Part shown: piece by piece, positions 26,138 through 35,702 of the stretch
How positions within the stretch are numbered: position 1 is the first letter of the stretch
How the letters are laid out: every line of letters starts with the position of its first letter
NCBI RefSeq assembly: GCF_046602855.1
Contig: NZ_JBKINJ010000001.1
Coordinates: forward strand, 868,001-932,000
Reading direction: 5' to 3'
Length of the DNA: 64,000 nt
DNA from: Gracilimonas sp046602855
GTDB taxonomy: Bacteria > Bacteroidota > Rhodothermia > Balneolales > Balneolaceae
The notes under the pieces: model-generated
Told to the model about the DNA's origin: nothing
Database searches by the model: none
Seen by the model: only the letters and a program-made list of their open reading frames with translations
Program-made: the position numbers and the translations under genes

Positions 26138-29100
26138 ATGTTTTATAAATATCATTCACCTTCGTTAACAGACTTGGCTAAAATGATGTCTGAAGTTGAT
26201 CAATCAGACTCATCGAATCCCCTGCAACCATTATGGGTCGTTGTTCAGAATAACGAAATTAGGGAATGGCTGTCGCTGCAACTGTCAAAAGAAAGCGGTA
26301 TAGCGGGTAATTTCCATTTTATATTTCCATCTGAATTTATTTGGGCTTTGTACAGGCTTAAAAATGATGATATTCCAAAATCGCTGCCATCTGACCTAAA
26401 TGCGATGCAATGGGCTTTATTTGAATTGTTTGGTGCAGAGTCGAGTTTGATATCTAGTATTCCCTCAGTTAATGAATCTGATTTCACGATATCAAAGAGG
26501 TTTCAACTGGCAGGTCAGATCGCTGATATCTTTGATCAGTATCAAGTTTACCGGCCAGATATGTTGGAAAGCTGGATTCAAGGTAAGCCTATAACAAATC
26601 ATGCCGATGAGATTTGGCAATTAAAGTTATGGAAGCTGCTAAACAAACATTGGAAAAGAAATGATGTAAATAACTTAATTCCAAGCAGGGCAGATGCTTA
26701 CAATAATATAAAGAGTTGGTTAAATGAAGGAGATCAAAATTTGATCGAAAGCCTGCCTGAACAAATATTTATATTCGGGCTGTCTCATTTAAATCGACCT
26801 TTTATTGAAGTATCGACAGGCTTGTCCAGGCACCGTGATGTACACTTTTTTAACCGCGAAATTAAATTAAAAAATGCTGGCTTTAATGATACAGAGCTGA
26901 TCGGGAGTTGGCTTACTCCAAATAAAAAACAACGGGATTATCTAAATGGTATACTGGGTGATCAAGAGATTCAGTACAGGTCTTTTTATGCCGATCAAGA
27001 TGATTCAGAACTGCCCAACATTGACTTGCATTCTTGTCACAACACTCGAAGGGAAGTAGAGGTGCTTAAAGATCAAATACTTAGATTTTTAGATAAACAT
27101 ACAGATGTGCAGCCAGCTGATATGCTCATCATGGTTCCCGATCCGGCTCAATATGCATCTCTAATTGAAACAATTTTCAATGATTCAGTAAGTGGAAATG
27201 AAACTTCTCTTCCTGTAACAAAGCTTTCTCGGTTACAAACACAGATCTATGAACACGCCCTTGTAAAGATCTTAAATGTGTTGAATTCATCATTTAAGCC
27301 TAGTTCTGTAGTCGATGTTCTAGTTTTGAATCCCGTAAAAGAACGTTTTGACTTCAGTGATGATGATGTAGATTTACTAGAAGAATGGATAAATGCGAAC
27401 AGTATATACCGGGGAGTTGGTGACTCATTTAATTCTCCATTTAGTTGGCAAAAAGGCTTAAACCAGTTGTTTGCAGGTTTTACAATGGCTCCGGATTTCC
27501 TTGAAGTATACAGAGGTCTTGTGCCAACTGTGGGTTCGACGTCCAGTGATGAACTTAAATTGGCTGCAAAGTTCTCTAAGTTTATACATCTGTTATTGGA
27601 TTGCGTATTTGAGGTCGAGAAAAATAAAACACCTCTTGAATGGCTTAATTTGGCGCAATTTTTGGTTGAAGCCTTGCTAGTGGTACCTGATAGCACTGAT
27701 AAAGGAATGGGGTTGCTACGGACAATCAAAAAATTAAATGATCAGCTTGCGTATACAACATCTGATGAAGAGGTTCCATATAACCTGATAAAAAACTGGC
27801 TTAAGAATCAGCTAAACACAACTAGATCAGCTTCAGGGAGGTTTGGGCAGGGTGTTACAGTCAGTACTTATGTTCCCTATAGGTCTGTTCCGTTTAAATT
27901 TATTGCTGTATTAGGTTTGAATGAAGACCTCTTCCCAAGAAGATCGATACGGCCTGAATTTGATCTTATATATAAAGAACCACGAACGGGTGACAGAATT
28001 CAAAGTGACGATGATACCTATTTGTTTCTGGAAACGTTGGCTGCAGCAGAGCAACACCTGCACTTAAGTTACATTGGGCAGGACCAGCGAACGGAATCTG
28101 ATAGGCTGCCTTCAATGCTGGTTCAGCAACTAAAGGAGGCATTACCTGAAGAAAGCCTGAATACAATCAAACACAAACTGCAGGCCTTTAGCATGAAATA
28201 TTTTACAGATCAAAAGGAGCCAAATGGTGTACATCGTTCATACTCTAAAAAACATCGGCGACTAGTTGAGAATTTGATTGCAGGTAAAAACCTGATCCCT
28301 GAATTTTTAGATGATTATTCACCACCAAATTTAGTTAAGTCTGTCAATTTGATATCGGTCAATGATATGATATCATTTTATACTGATCCGAGTAAACATT
28401 TGCTTGCCAACTATATAGGTATATCAGAAAGACTATTTCAAAATGAAGTGCAGGACCGTGAATTATTTAAATTGGGTGGTTTGAACCGATATCGAGTTGA
28501 TGCGTTATTGTATGATTCCTTACAGATCCACAGTAATGTTGGGCCGGTGAAGATGCTAAATTATTTACAAGCATCCGGAATGATTCCCGATAAGTTGCAG
28601 GGTGAAAAGAATTTTGAACAAGAGTATAGTAATACTAAAAATCTAATTAAAGAGATACGAAAGTTGACATCTGGCTTTGATAAGGAAGTTGAGGTCAGTA
28701 TTGAAAGCGGTGGCGTTGAGATCCATGGAAATATCAATGGGATCTATGAGAATTCACTTGTAGTTCACCGTATTGGAAAGCGCAGAGCCGTTCATGAAGT
28801 TAAATTATGGATCATTCATAATATCCTGTTGGCCAGTGATTACCCGATCGTAAACAGTTACTATATATCAGTCGACAATAAGGAAAACAAGGTGGAGACC
28901 TTAATGTTAGACTCAGAATCTATAGATAAATCAATATTTTCAGACTTACTTAAGTGGTATACGTCAGGTAAAAAAACAACGGACAAACTAAATTTCTTTC
29001 CTGAAAGCAGTAAAGAATTTGTCACACAACTTATGAAAGGTAATTCTGAAGAATATGCTCTAGGTAAATCTCATAAAAAATATTTAGGTGGCTATAATTC

Positions 29101-29236
29101 CTCATATGCTGAGGGGCGTCAATACTACAATAAATTGATATGGAAGGGCAAAAATCCAACAGAAAATCAGGCTTTTAAAGTTAACGCGAAAAGATTTTGG
29201 GAGCCATTTTTCAAGGCAGTTGAGGCTTCCAAATGA
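26138..29236 (+). CDS. recC: Exodeoxyribonuclease V subunit RecC
   Basis: 1032 residues. The N-terminus MFYKYHSPSLTDLAKMM and the following PLWVVVQNNEIREWLSLQLS match the RecC start, where the inactivated helicase fold scans for Chi. Further RecC-type segments are IFIFGLSHLNRPFIEV, FNSPFSWQKGLNQLFAGF and VSTYVPYRSVPFKFIAVLGLNEDLFPR. No Walker A is visible, as expected. With RecB and RecD it forms the helicase-nuclease that processes double-strand breaks. Its stop overlaps the recB start by 4 bases (ATGA). Confidence 0.95.
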   Translation: MFYKYHSPSLTDLAKMMSEVDQSDSSNPLQPLWVVVQNNEIREWLSLQLSKESGIAGNFHFIFPSEFIWALYRLKNDDIPKSLPSDLNAMQWALFELFGAESSLISSIPSVNESDFTISKRFQLAGQIADIFDQYQVYRPDMLESWIQGKPITNHADEIWQLKLWKLLNKHWKRNDVNNLIPSRADAYNNIKSWLNEGDQNLIESLPEQIFIFGLSHLNRPFIEVSTGLSRHRDVHFFNREIKLKNAGFNDTELIGSWLTPNKKQRDYLNGILGDQEIQYRSFYADQDDSELPNIDLHSCHNTRREVEVLKDQILRFLDKHTDVQPADMLIMVPDPAQYASLIETIFNDSVSGNETSLPVTKLSRLQTQIYEHALVKILNVLNSSFKPSSVVDVLVLNPVKERFDFSDDDVDLLEEWINANSIYRGVGDSFNSPFSWQKGLNQLFAGFTMAPDFLEVYRGLVPTVGSTSSDELKLAAKFSKFIHLLLDCVFEVEKNKTPLEWLNLAQFLVEALLVVPDSTDKGMGLLRTIKKLNDQLAYTTSDEEVPYNLIKNWLKNQLNTTRSASGRFGQGVTVSTYVPYRSVPFKFIAVLGLNEDLFPRRSIRPEFDLIYKEPRTGDRIQSDDDTYLFLETLAAAEQHLHLSYIGQDQRTESDRLPSMLVQQLKEALPEESLNTIKHKLQAFSMKYFTDQKEPNGVHRSYSKKHRRLVENLIAGKNLIPEFLDDYSPPNLVKSVNLISVNDMISFYTDPSKHLLANYIGISERLFQNEVQDRELFKLGGLNRYRVDALLYDSLQIHSNVGPVKMLNYLQASGMIPDKLQGEKNFEQEYSNTKNLIKEIRKLTSGFDKEVEVSIESGGVEIHGNINGIYENSLVVHRIGKRRAVHEVKLWIIHNILLASDYPIVNSYYISVDNKENKVETLMLDSESIDKSIFSDLLKWYTSGKKTTDKLNFFPESSKEFVTQLMKGNSEEYALGKSHKKYLGGYNSSYAEGRQYYNKLIWKGKNPTENQAFKVNAKRFWEPFFKAVEASK

Positions 29237-32200
29237 TCGATTTAACTCCTTTAAATGTATTTGAAGCTCCTCTAGAGGGTATAAGTCTTGTTGAGGCAAG
29301 TGCAGGTACCGGAAAAACATATAACATCACATCATTATATGTTAGAGCTATCCTCGAGAAAAACCTTGAACCTTCTCAGATACTTGTGATGACCTTTACT
29401 GAGGCGGCTACTGCAGAGTTGAAAGCAAGGCTGCGTTCCAGATTAAAAGAATCACTTGATGCTATTCAAGGTAATCGGAATGATGATGATAAATTCCTGA
29501 AAGAGTTGATAGAACAGAATTTTTCCAATGCTGAAATGAGGTTAAAGGCAGCATTAAATGCATTCGATGAGGCCTCTGTATTCACAATTCATGGATTTTG
29601 TAATAAGCTATTAACAGAATACGGTGTACAGTTTGATGTACCTCCGAACTACGAATTACTCGCAGATCCAACAGAATTACTTCAGGAGTGCGTGGACGAC
29701 TATTGGCGGAGTTTCCTTAAGGACTCCGATTCAGACCATTTTAAATGGCAAATACTGGATTACTTGACTGATATTGGATTTGGTCCGGATAACCTTAAAG
29801 AGGTAGTGAAGCAAGTGATGGATCACTCTTGTGCAAAAATAGTACCTGAACTGGATCTTAGGAAGCTAAAACGTATACTGGAAGATCTTGAAGCCGTTTA
29901 TGTTAAAATACAGGAACTCTGGCCTGAAGAAAAAAAGATCCTGCAAAAACAGTATAACAGTGAGCATTTAAAGAAGAATATTTATACAGATGCTACTCAT
30001 GATAGAGATTGGGAGTTACTCATTGATTGGTTAGGCAATGAGAACTCAAAAATAACTGCATCTGAACGATTAGAAAAGTTTGGTACTAAGATCTACAGAT
30101 CTTTAAAGAAATCTGCTCCTGAATTTCCAGTCTTGGATATCTGCGTACTTATTGACGAGTATCTCGTTAAAGTTGATGCTTTAAAAGCACTCAAACCTGT
30201 TTTCGTAAAAGAATCGATAGATGACATAAGATCCCGTTTCGCCAAGGCAAAGCAATCACTGCAGTTGCTAAGTTATGACGATATGCTGGTTGAGGTAAAG
30301 AAGGGTCTTGAGACTCAATCATCATTAGACCTGCGAAATCGCCTGGCGCAAAAATATCCGATCGCACTAGTTGATGAATTCCAGGATACTGACCAGATAC
30401 AGTATGGTATACTGAAATCTATATATTATGAAAACCCTGATAAGGGGTTATTCATGATCGGAGATCCAAAGCAGGCTATATATAGTTTTCGAGGAGCTGA
30501 TGTTTATACCTACCTGCAGGCAAAAGATGATGTATCAAAAGGGCAGGCATATGGTTTATCTGAAAATTATCGGTCAAATGAAGAAATGATCGAGGGTGTT
30601 AACAGCCTGTTTAAAGACGGTCAAAACTCTTTTATTGTCGATGATATAAAGTTTCAGCCAGCTCAGTTCCCTGATAATACGACTGATGATAATTATTTGT
30701 ATTATAGTGAAGGTGAAAGAGTTAATCCACTGCAGTTCATTATATTAAATGAAGAGAAATATTCGAATAAAGATGAAATAAATCAGGTCATATTCGGAAG
30801 GATCAGCAAAGAAATATTGAATTTGTTATCAGGGGCGTTCCAGATCGTTGATGGGAAAAATGGCAAAGTCCAGGTTCAGGAAAAGCATATAGCTATTTTA
30901 GTAAGAACGGGTAAAGAAGGAGAGGCGATACAAAGTGCACTTAGAGAGAACGACATTAAAAGCGTTTTAAGGTCTAATGCCAGTGTCTTTGAAACCGAAG
31001 AAGCTGAGGAGCTTTTCAGGGTTTTGAGTGCAGTACAAAAGCTGAGTTTTGAACCCGGTGTCAAAAGTGCATTGGCTACAACTCTTTTGGGTTTTACAGC
31101 CGATGACCTGTTAGAAATGGATCAAAATGAATCATTGTGGGCTGAGCAAATAGAAAAATTTTCAGAGGTTAGGGAGGTATGGCATAAAAGTGGGATAGAG
31201 GCAGCTTTTAATAAGATGATCGACCTGTTTCATGTATTTGACCGTTTATCGCTACAAAAATCGGCCGAGAGACGAATATCCAACCTGTTGCATATCTCAG
31301 AATTACTATCTAAAACGTCACGGGAGAATCGCTATACACCAAGATCGCTGATGAGATACTATTTTCAAAAGGTAAATAATTCCGGAGAAAACAAAGCAAC
31401 TGATGAAGAAGAACTTCGTCTTGAAAGTGATGACGAACTTATCCAGATCACAACTATGCACTCCTCAAAAGGATTACAATTCCCAATTGTATTTTGTCCG
31501 TTTTTATGGAGCTCCAAAGCAAAACCCAAAAGTAATGATGTTCTTAAATTTCACTATGAGGGTAATATTCATATTGATGTGAGTCAGGATTTTGAACACA
31601 AGTATAAACAGGATTACCTAAGTCTAACAGAAATTCAAAACAAAGCTGAGGATGTGCGATTGTCCTATGTATCACTAACCAGAGCTATATCTGCCTGTTA
31701 CGTCTTCCTTCCACACTACAATAAAATAAATGATTCATCTATCTCTTACATTCTCAATGGCAAACAAGATGAGAGTGTTACTGACTTTGAGTCTATCCGG
31801 CATTTTCTTGAAAATCTGGATCATATAGCCGTAAGACAGCCGGTTAATGTGTTAAAAGAGAAATCCGAAGATGGTGATAAAGTCCTAAAATTAATGCCCG
31901 CAGCTGAATTTTCAAGAGTGGACATATTTCGCTTTCCACGAATGCTCAGTTACTCTACCATTGCCGGAGATCATAATGATGAGGAATCAGCTAGGGACTA
32001 TGACAGTCAAATTATAGTACCGGAAACTAAACCAAAAGAGGATGATGATGTCAAAGATCGTTTTAGTTTTCCAAAAGGGGCGAATGCCGGTTCTTTTCTA
32101 CACAAAATATTTGAAGATCTGACATTCCATCGATCTGATGATGAAATTGATGATGTAATTCTGGATAATCTGGATCAATTTGGATTTAAAGAAGAATGGT

Positions 32201-32757
32201 TTCTTACAGTAAAGGAATGGGTAAGTGAATCATTGAAACATTCACTGGGAACTCCTCAAGCCTCATTATCACTGATATCTGATGATAATCTCCTGAAGGA
32301 AATGGAGTTTTATTTTCCAGTTAATGAAATTGAAACTGAAAATATCTGGAATATCATACGGCCCGATTTTGCACAACAATTATCTGGTGAATCATATTTT
32401 GGTTTCATGAAGGGCTATATTGACCTGATCTTTAAGTGGAATGGGAAATATTACATCCTCGATTACAAATCTAATTTTTTAGGCTATACAGCTTCTGACT
32501 ATGGCTTATCTGCTTTAGAAACTGCGATACAGGATGCAGGGTATGATCTTCAGTATCACATTTATACATTGGCTTTGCATCGGTATCTAAAAATGAGATC
32601 AAAGAAATATAACTATAAAGAACATTTCGGAGGCGTTCTATACTATTTCCTCAGGGGCATAAATAAGGAGCAGCCCGGTTCCGGTGTGTTTTTTCAGAAA
32701 CCAGGCGAAGCTGTGATCCGAACGATGGATAAGTTATTCAAGGGAGGCGCGCCATGA
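29233..32757 (+). CDS. recB: Exodeoxyribonuclease V subunit RecB
   Basis: 1174 residues. UvrD-type helicase motifs: Walker A EASAGTGKT at residues 21-29, motif II VDEFQDTDQIQYG near 380, FRGADVYTY, and QITTMHSSKGLQFPIVF near 738. The C-terminal RecB nuclease domain is intact, with GYIDLIF near 1062 and the catalytic ILDYKSNF near 1076. RecB is the slow 3'-5' helicase and the only nuclease of RecBCD, and loads RecA after Chi. Both neighbours overlap by 4 bases, so expression is translationally coupled. Confidence 0.98.
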   Translation: MIDLTPLNVFEAPLEGISLVEASAGTGKTYNITSLYVRAILEKNLEPSQILVMTFTEAATAELKARLRSRLKESLDAIQGNRNDDDKFLKELIEQNFSNAEMRLKAALNAFDEASVFTIHGFCNKLLTEYGVQFDVPPNYELLADPTELLQECVDDYWRSFLKDSDSDHFKWQILDYLTDIGFGPDNLKEVVKQVMDHSCAKIVPELDLRKLKRILEDLEAVYVKIQELWPEEKKILQKQYNSEHLKKNIYTDATHDRDWELLIDWLGNENSKITASERLEKFGTKIYRSLKKSAPEFPVLDICVLIDEYLVKVDALKALKPVFVKESIDDIRSRFAKAKQSLQLLSYDDMLVEVKKGLETQSSLDLRNRLAQKYPIALVDEFQDTDQIQYGILKSIYYENPDKGLFMIGDPKQAIYSFRGADVYTYLQAKDDVSKGQAYGLSENYRSNEEMIEGVNSLFKDGQNSFIVDDIKFQPAQFPDNTTDDNYLYYSEGERVNPLQFIILNEEKYSNKDEINQVIFGRISKEILNLLSGAFQIVDGKNGKVQVQEKHIAILVRTGKEGEAIQSALRENDIKSVLRSNASVFETEEAEELFRVLSAVQKLSFEPGVKSALATTLLGFTADDLLEMDQNESLWAEQIEKFSEVREVWHKSGIEAAFNKMIDLFHVFDRLSLQKSAERRISNLLHISELLSKTSRENRYTPRSLMRYYFQKVNNSGENKATDEEELRLESDDELIQITTMHSSKGLQFPIVFCPFLWSSKAKPKSNDVLKFHYEGNIHIDVSQDFEHKYKQDYLSLTEIQNKAEDVRLSYVSLTRAISACYVFLPHYNKINDSSISYILNGKQDESVTDFESIRHFLENLDHIAVRQPVNVLKEKSEDGDKVLKLMPAAEFSRVDIFRFPRMLSYSTIAGDHNDEESARDYDSQIIVPETKPKEDDDVKDRFSFPKGANAGSFLHKIFEDLTFHRSDDEIDDVILDNLDQFGFKEEWFLTVKEWVSESLKHSLGTPQASLSLISDDNLLKEMEFYFPVNEIETENIWNIIRPDFAQQLSGESYFGFMKGYIDLIFKWNGKYYILDYKSNFLGYTASDYGLSALETAIQDAGYDLQYHIYTLALHRYLKMRSKKYNYKEHFGGVLYYFLRGINKEQPGSGVFFQKPGEAVIRTMDKLFKGGAP

Positions 32758-34556
32758 GCACTTGGAAAACTTTGCAGAACTGGAAACATGAAGGCCTTAT
32801 AACTGATGTTGAACTTGAATATGCCAGATTTTTACGGCAGTTGGATCCCGCTGCAAATGATGAGATACTATTGGCAGGAACCGCGTGCATTTTTGCACAA
32901 AAAAATGGACATATATGTATCGATCTGAATAAACCTACAAATGAGCCACTCTTTGATGAGGATAAGACAGGAATTAGGCTTGATACAGCTACTTTTGAAA
33001 AATGGTTAAACTCTCTTGGGACCAGTGAACTGGTGAGTAAAGATGGATCCTTACAACCTTTGGTAATGGAAGAAGGGCGTCTGTATTTACATAAATTTTG
33101 GAAATTTGAAGAGGAACTTACAGCATGGATCAGAAACAGAGCAAAGATCACCAATGAGATCACTGAAAATGAAAAAAAGGTCATAGCTGAATTTATAAAA
33201 CCGAAAAAAGAACAGTTCGTAAGTAATTGGCAGGAAGTGGCTCTTTGCCTGAGTTTCATAAAAAACCTGATTGTCATATCCGGAGGCCCCGGTACCGGAA
33301 AAACCCATACTGTTTTAAATATCATTACTGCTCAGTTATTGTCAAATCAGAATAAGAATTATAATATTGCTTTGACGGCACCGACCGGTAAAGCAGCCCG
33401 CAGGCTCATAGATTCCATTGAAGAAGGGAAAGAAAGTCTACCGAATCATTTAAAAGAAGAGATAGTACTGCCTGAAAGTGCAATGACTGTCCACAAGCTA
33501 TTAGGAGCCAGTTATAGGAGTAATACATTCCAATATGATAATGAAAATCATTTACCCCATGATATTGTCGTTGTTGATGAAGCCTCCATGCTGGATATTA
33601 ATATGTGGGTTCGATTAGTGCGAGCAATCGGTCCCAATACAAAACTGGTGGTATTAGGTGATAAAGATCAGCTTGCTTCCGTTGAAGCAGGTTCCATTCT
33701 TGGTGATATCTGTGCCGGCGAAAATTCTTATTCCAATGAGGTAGCAACACAGATCTCTGATTTAACAGGTACTGCACCATTAACTGCTGCACCAAATACT
33801 CCGGCAATAAATGATTGTGTCGTCTTTTTGACAAAAAGTTATCGATTCAGTGATGATAGTGGGATCAAAAAACTTGCAGATGCCATAAACGACCAAAATA
33901 GTGAAGCGGTTCTGAACCTCTTACAAAACGAGGATCATCCGGATCTAAAGTGGATTGAACCAAAAACCAATACGCTGGAAAAAATTATCTCGAAGTATGG
34001 TTTAAATCACTTTGAGGAGTATTCAGCAAATGATGAGAAAAGAATGGAGGCTTCAAATTCACGAAAGATCTTATGTGCAATCAGGAAGACGAAATATGGG
34101 GTAGAATCAATAAATCAGTTAGTCGAAATAGGAATTAAAAGAAAAAATAGTTTAATTATATCAAATGATTGGTATGATGGAAGGTTAGTAATGGCAACGA
34201 AGAATGATGCCGCACTTCGAATAAGAAACGGAGAAATGGGGATTTTCAACATAAAGGAAGATAAGATACAGTTTGAAGGTGAGCATAATTTCTCGATATC
34301 TCCATCGAGGTTAGCTGATTATGAAAGTGCCTATGCAATTACTATTCATAAAAGTCAGGGTTCTGAATTCGAAGATGTGGCCATTATGCTTCCTGAGAGC
34401 TATTCTGACGTTCTTTCAAAAGAAATTCTTTATACAGCTGTAACAAGAGCTCGAAAAAATACTCTTGTATTTGGAAGTAAGGATGTAATACAAAAAACAG
34501 TAGAACGTTCGGTAAACAGACAGAGTGGGGTAAAAGGTAAGATTTGGAGCAGTTGA
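32754..34556 (+). CDS. recD: Exodeoxyribonuclease V subunit RecD
   Basis: 600 residues. SF1B helicase motifs: Walker A SGGPGTGKTHT near residue 176, motif II VVVDEASMLD near 273, LGDKDQLASVEAG, and AITIHKSQGSEFEDVAIMLP with LYTAVTRARKN at the end. The length is close to E. coli RecD, and the N-terminal RecB-interacting domain is present, so this is RecD1 and not the longer RecD2. It supplies the fast 5'-3' motor. Last gene of the operon; three hairpins follow. Confidence 0.96.
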   Translation: MSTWKTLQNWKHEGLITDVELEYARFLRQLDPAANDEILLAGTACIFAQKNGHICIDLNKPTNEPLFDEDKTGIRLDTATFEKWLNSLGTSELVSKDGSLQPLVMEEGRLYLHKFWKFEEELTAWIRNRAKITNEITENEKKVIAEFIKPKKEQFVSNWQEVALCLSFIKNLIVISGGPGTGKTHTVLNIITAQLLSNQNKNYNIALTAPTGKAARRLIDSIEEGKESLPNHLKEEIVLPESAMTVHKLLGASYRSNTFQYDNENHLPHDIVVVDEASMLDINMWVRLVRAIGPNTKLVVLGDKDQLASVEAGSILGDICAGENSYSNEVATQISDLTGTAPLTAAPNTPAINDCVVFLTKSYRFSDDSGIKKLADAINDQNSEAVLNLLQNEDHPDLKWIEPKTNTLEKIISKYGLNHFEEYSANDEKRMEASNSRKILCAIRKTKYGVESINQLVEIGIKRKNSLIISNDWYDGRLVMATKNDAALRIRNGEMGIFNIKEDKIQFEGEHNFSISPSRLADYESAYAITIHKSQGSEFEDVAIMLPESYSDVLSKEILYTAVTRARKNTLVFGSKDVIQKTVERSVNRQSGVKGKIWSS

Positions 34557-34594
34557 AACGTCTTTTATAAATCTCGGAACTTTTTAAAAAACAA

Positions 34595-34623
34595 AAGCTA
34601 CAATGCATTACACATTGTAGCTT
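34595..34623 (-). terminator. Perfect 11-base hairpin, minus-strand terminator-like
   Basis: AAGCTACAATG and CATTGTAGCTT enclose a 7-base loop. On the minus strand the stem is followed by TTTTGTTTTTT, so it would end leftward transcription towards recD. On the plus strand the tail is not T-rich. Confidence 0.65.
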
Positions 34624-34653
34624 GATATTATACCCCAAAAAGCCAACGTATCA

Positions 34654-34682
34654 GGGGGAAACAGTTGATAGCTGTTTCCCCT
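34654..34682. repeat. Perfect 10-base GC-containing hairpin
   Basis: GGGGAAACAG (34655-34664) and CTGTTTCCCC (34672-34681) with loop TTGATAG. Neither strand has a clear T-run. The role is not evident; mRNA stabilisation or an untested terminator are options. Confidence 0.5.
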
Positions 34683-34790
34683 CATTGCTTTCTCTAATAT
34701 GTGCAAGTCTATACTAAATACCACTTAGATATTTTTAATCGGGATTAAAGAATTCTTATTGTTTTATACCGGTTAAAGAATACCGTAAAT

Positions 34791-34826
34791 AAAAAAGCCC
34801 GTCCCACAAATGTGAAACAGGCTTTT
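34791..34826 (-). terminator. Terminator of the FKBP lipoprotein gene
   Basis: Read on the minus strand, AAAAGCCTGTTTCACA pairs along its whole length with TGTGGGACGGGCTTTT (three G-U pairs) and ends in a T-run. It begins about 25 bases after the FKBP stop. Confidence 0.85.
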
Positions 34827-34850
34827 GCAATAAATTTATTATATAAAGTA

Positions 34851-35564
34851 CTAGTTAGAAGAAGGAGCTTCTTTCACTTCCAATAGTTCTACTTTAAAAA
34901 TAAGTGTTTCATTAGGTCCAATTGGGCTGCCTTGAGGAGGTCGAGCACCGTAAGCCAGCTCTGAAGGAATATAGAATTCATAAGTCGCACCTTCTCTCAT
35001 TAGCTGAACTCCTTCCGTCCATCCTGGAATAACCTGATTTAATGGAAATTCAGCAGGTTGTCCTCTGTCATAGGAGCTGTCAAATACTTCCCCATCAATC
35101 AGCCGGCCCTCGTAATTAACACGAACAATGTTTTCGGTTGAAGGAGATTCACCTTCGCCTTCTTCAAGTACTTTGTACTGAAGTCCGGAATCTGTTACCA
35201 TTACATCTTCTTTATTTTTGTTTTCCTCTAAAAATGATGTTCCCTCTTCAGTATTTTGTGTGCTTCTTTCTTCATTTAATTGCTGCACGTACCGATTTAC
35301 AACAGCATATACTTCATCTTGGGTCAGTGCACCTTCTTCGGATCCAAGTCCGTTGCTTAATCCGGCAGCATAATTACTCATATCAATATCAGTGATGCCC
35401 TCTCTTGCTAAAAAAGTACCATTCTGAAATCCAAGTGCGTAACTTACGCTGTCAATTTCGCTAGATAGGTCAGCTTCACCATTGTCATCCATGTCCTGAT
35501 TGCATCCTGTGATCACAATAGCAGAACAAAGTAATACCGCTAAACTTAATTTTCTAAAATCCAT
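34851..35564 (-). CDS. FKBP-type peptidyl-prolyl isomerase lipoprotein (Mip/FklB-like)
   Basis: 237 residues. The lipoprotein signal has lipobox VITGC with Cys21. An N-terminal dimerisation-type region typical of Mip/FkpA (SYALGFQNGTFL) comes next, then a FKBP domain with VRVNYEGRLIDGEVFDSSYDRGQPAEFPL, VIPGWTEGVQLM and ELAYGARPPQG. It assists folding of exported proteins at the membrane. Monocistronic, with a strong terminator. Confidence 0.95.
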   Translation of the reverse strand: MDFRKLSLAVLLCSAIVITGCNQDMDDNGEADLSSEIDSVSYALGFQNGTFLAREGITDIDMSNYAAGLSNGLGSEEGALTQDEVYAVVNRYVQQLNEERSTQNTEEGTSFLEENKNKEDVMVTDSGLQYKVLEEGEGESPSTENIVRVNYEGRLIDGEVFDSSYDRGQPAEFPLNQVIPGWTEGVQLMREGATYEFYIPSELAYGARPPQGSPIGPNETLIFKVELLEVKEAPSSN

Positions 35565-35702
35565 GTATATTTTGAGCTTATTAGTTATTTATGATTATCA
35601 AAGGTTTATAAAATAGGGGAAATCATAGCAAAGTGGAATAAATAATCATTAAATCTTTGTATATTAGTACTATATAAAAAAATTTCATAACAGACGAATA
35701 CA

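Noticed and set aside
27247..27729. 160-residue minus-strand frame inside recC
   Set aside because: Low-complexity shadow of recC codons.
32738..33325. 195-residue minus-strand frame opposite recD
   Set aside because: Antisense to well-conserved recD sequence; no family features and no start context.
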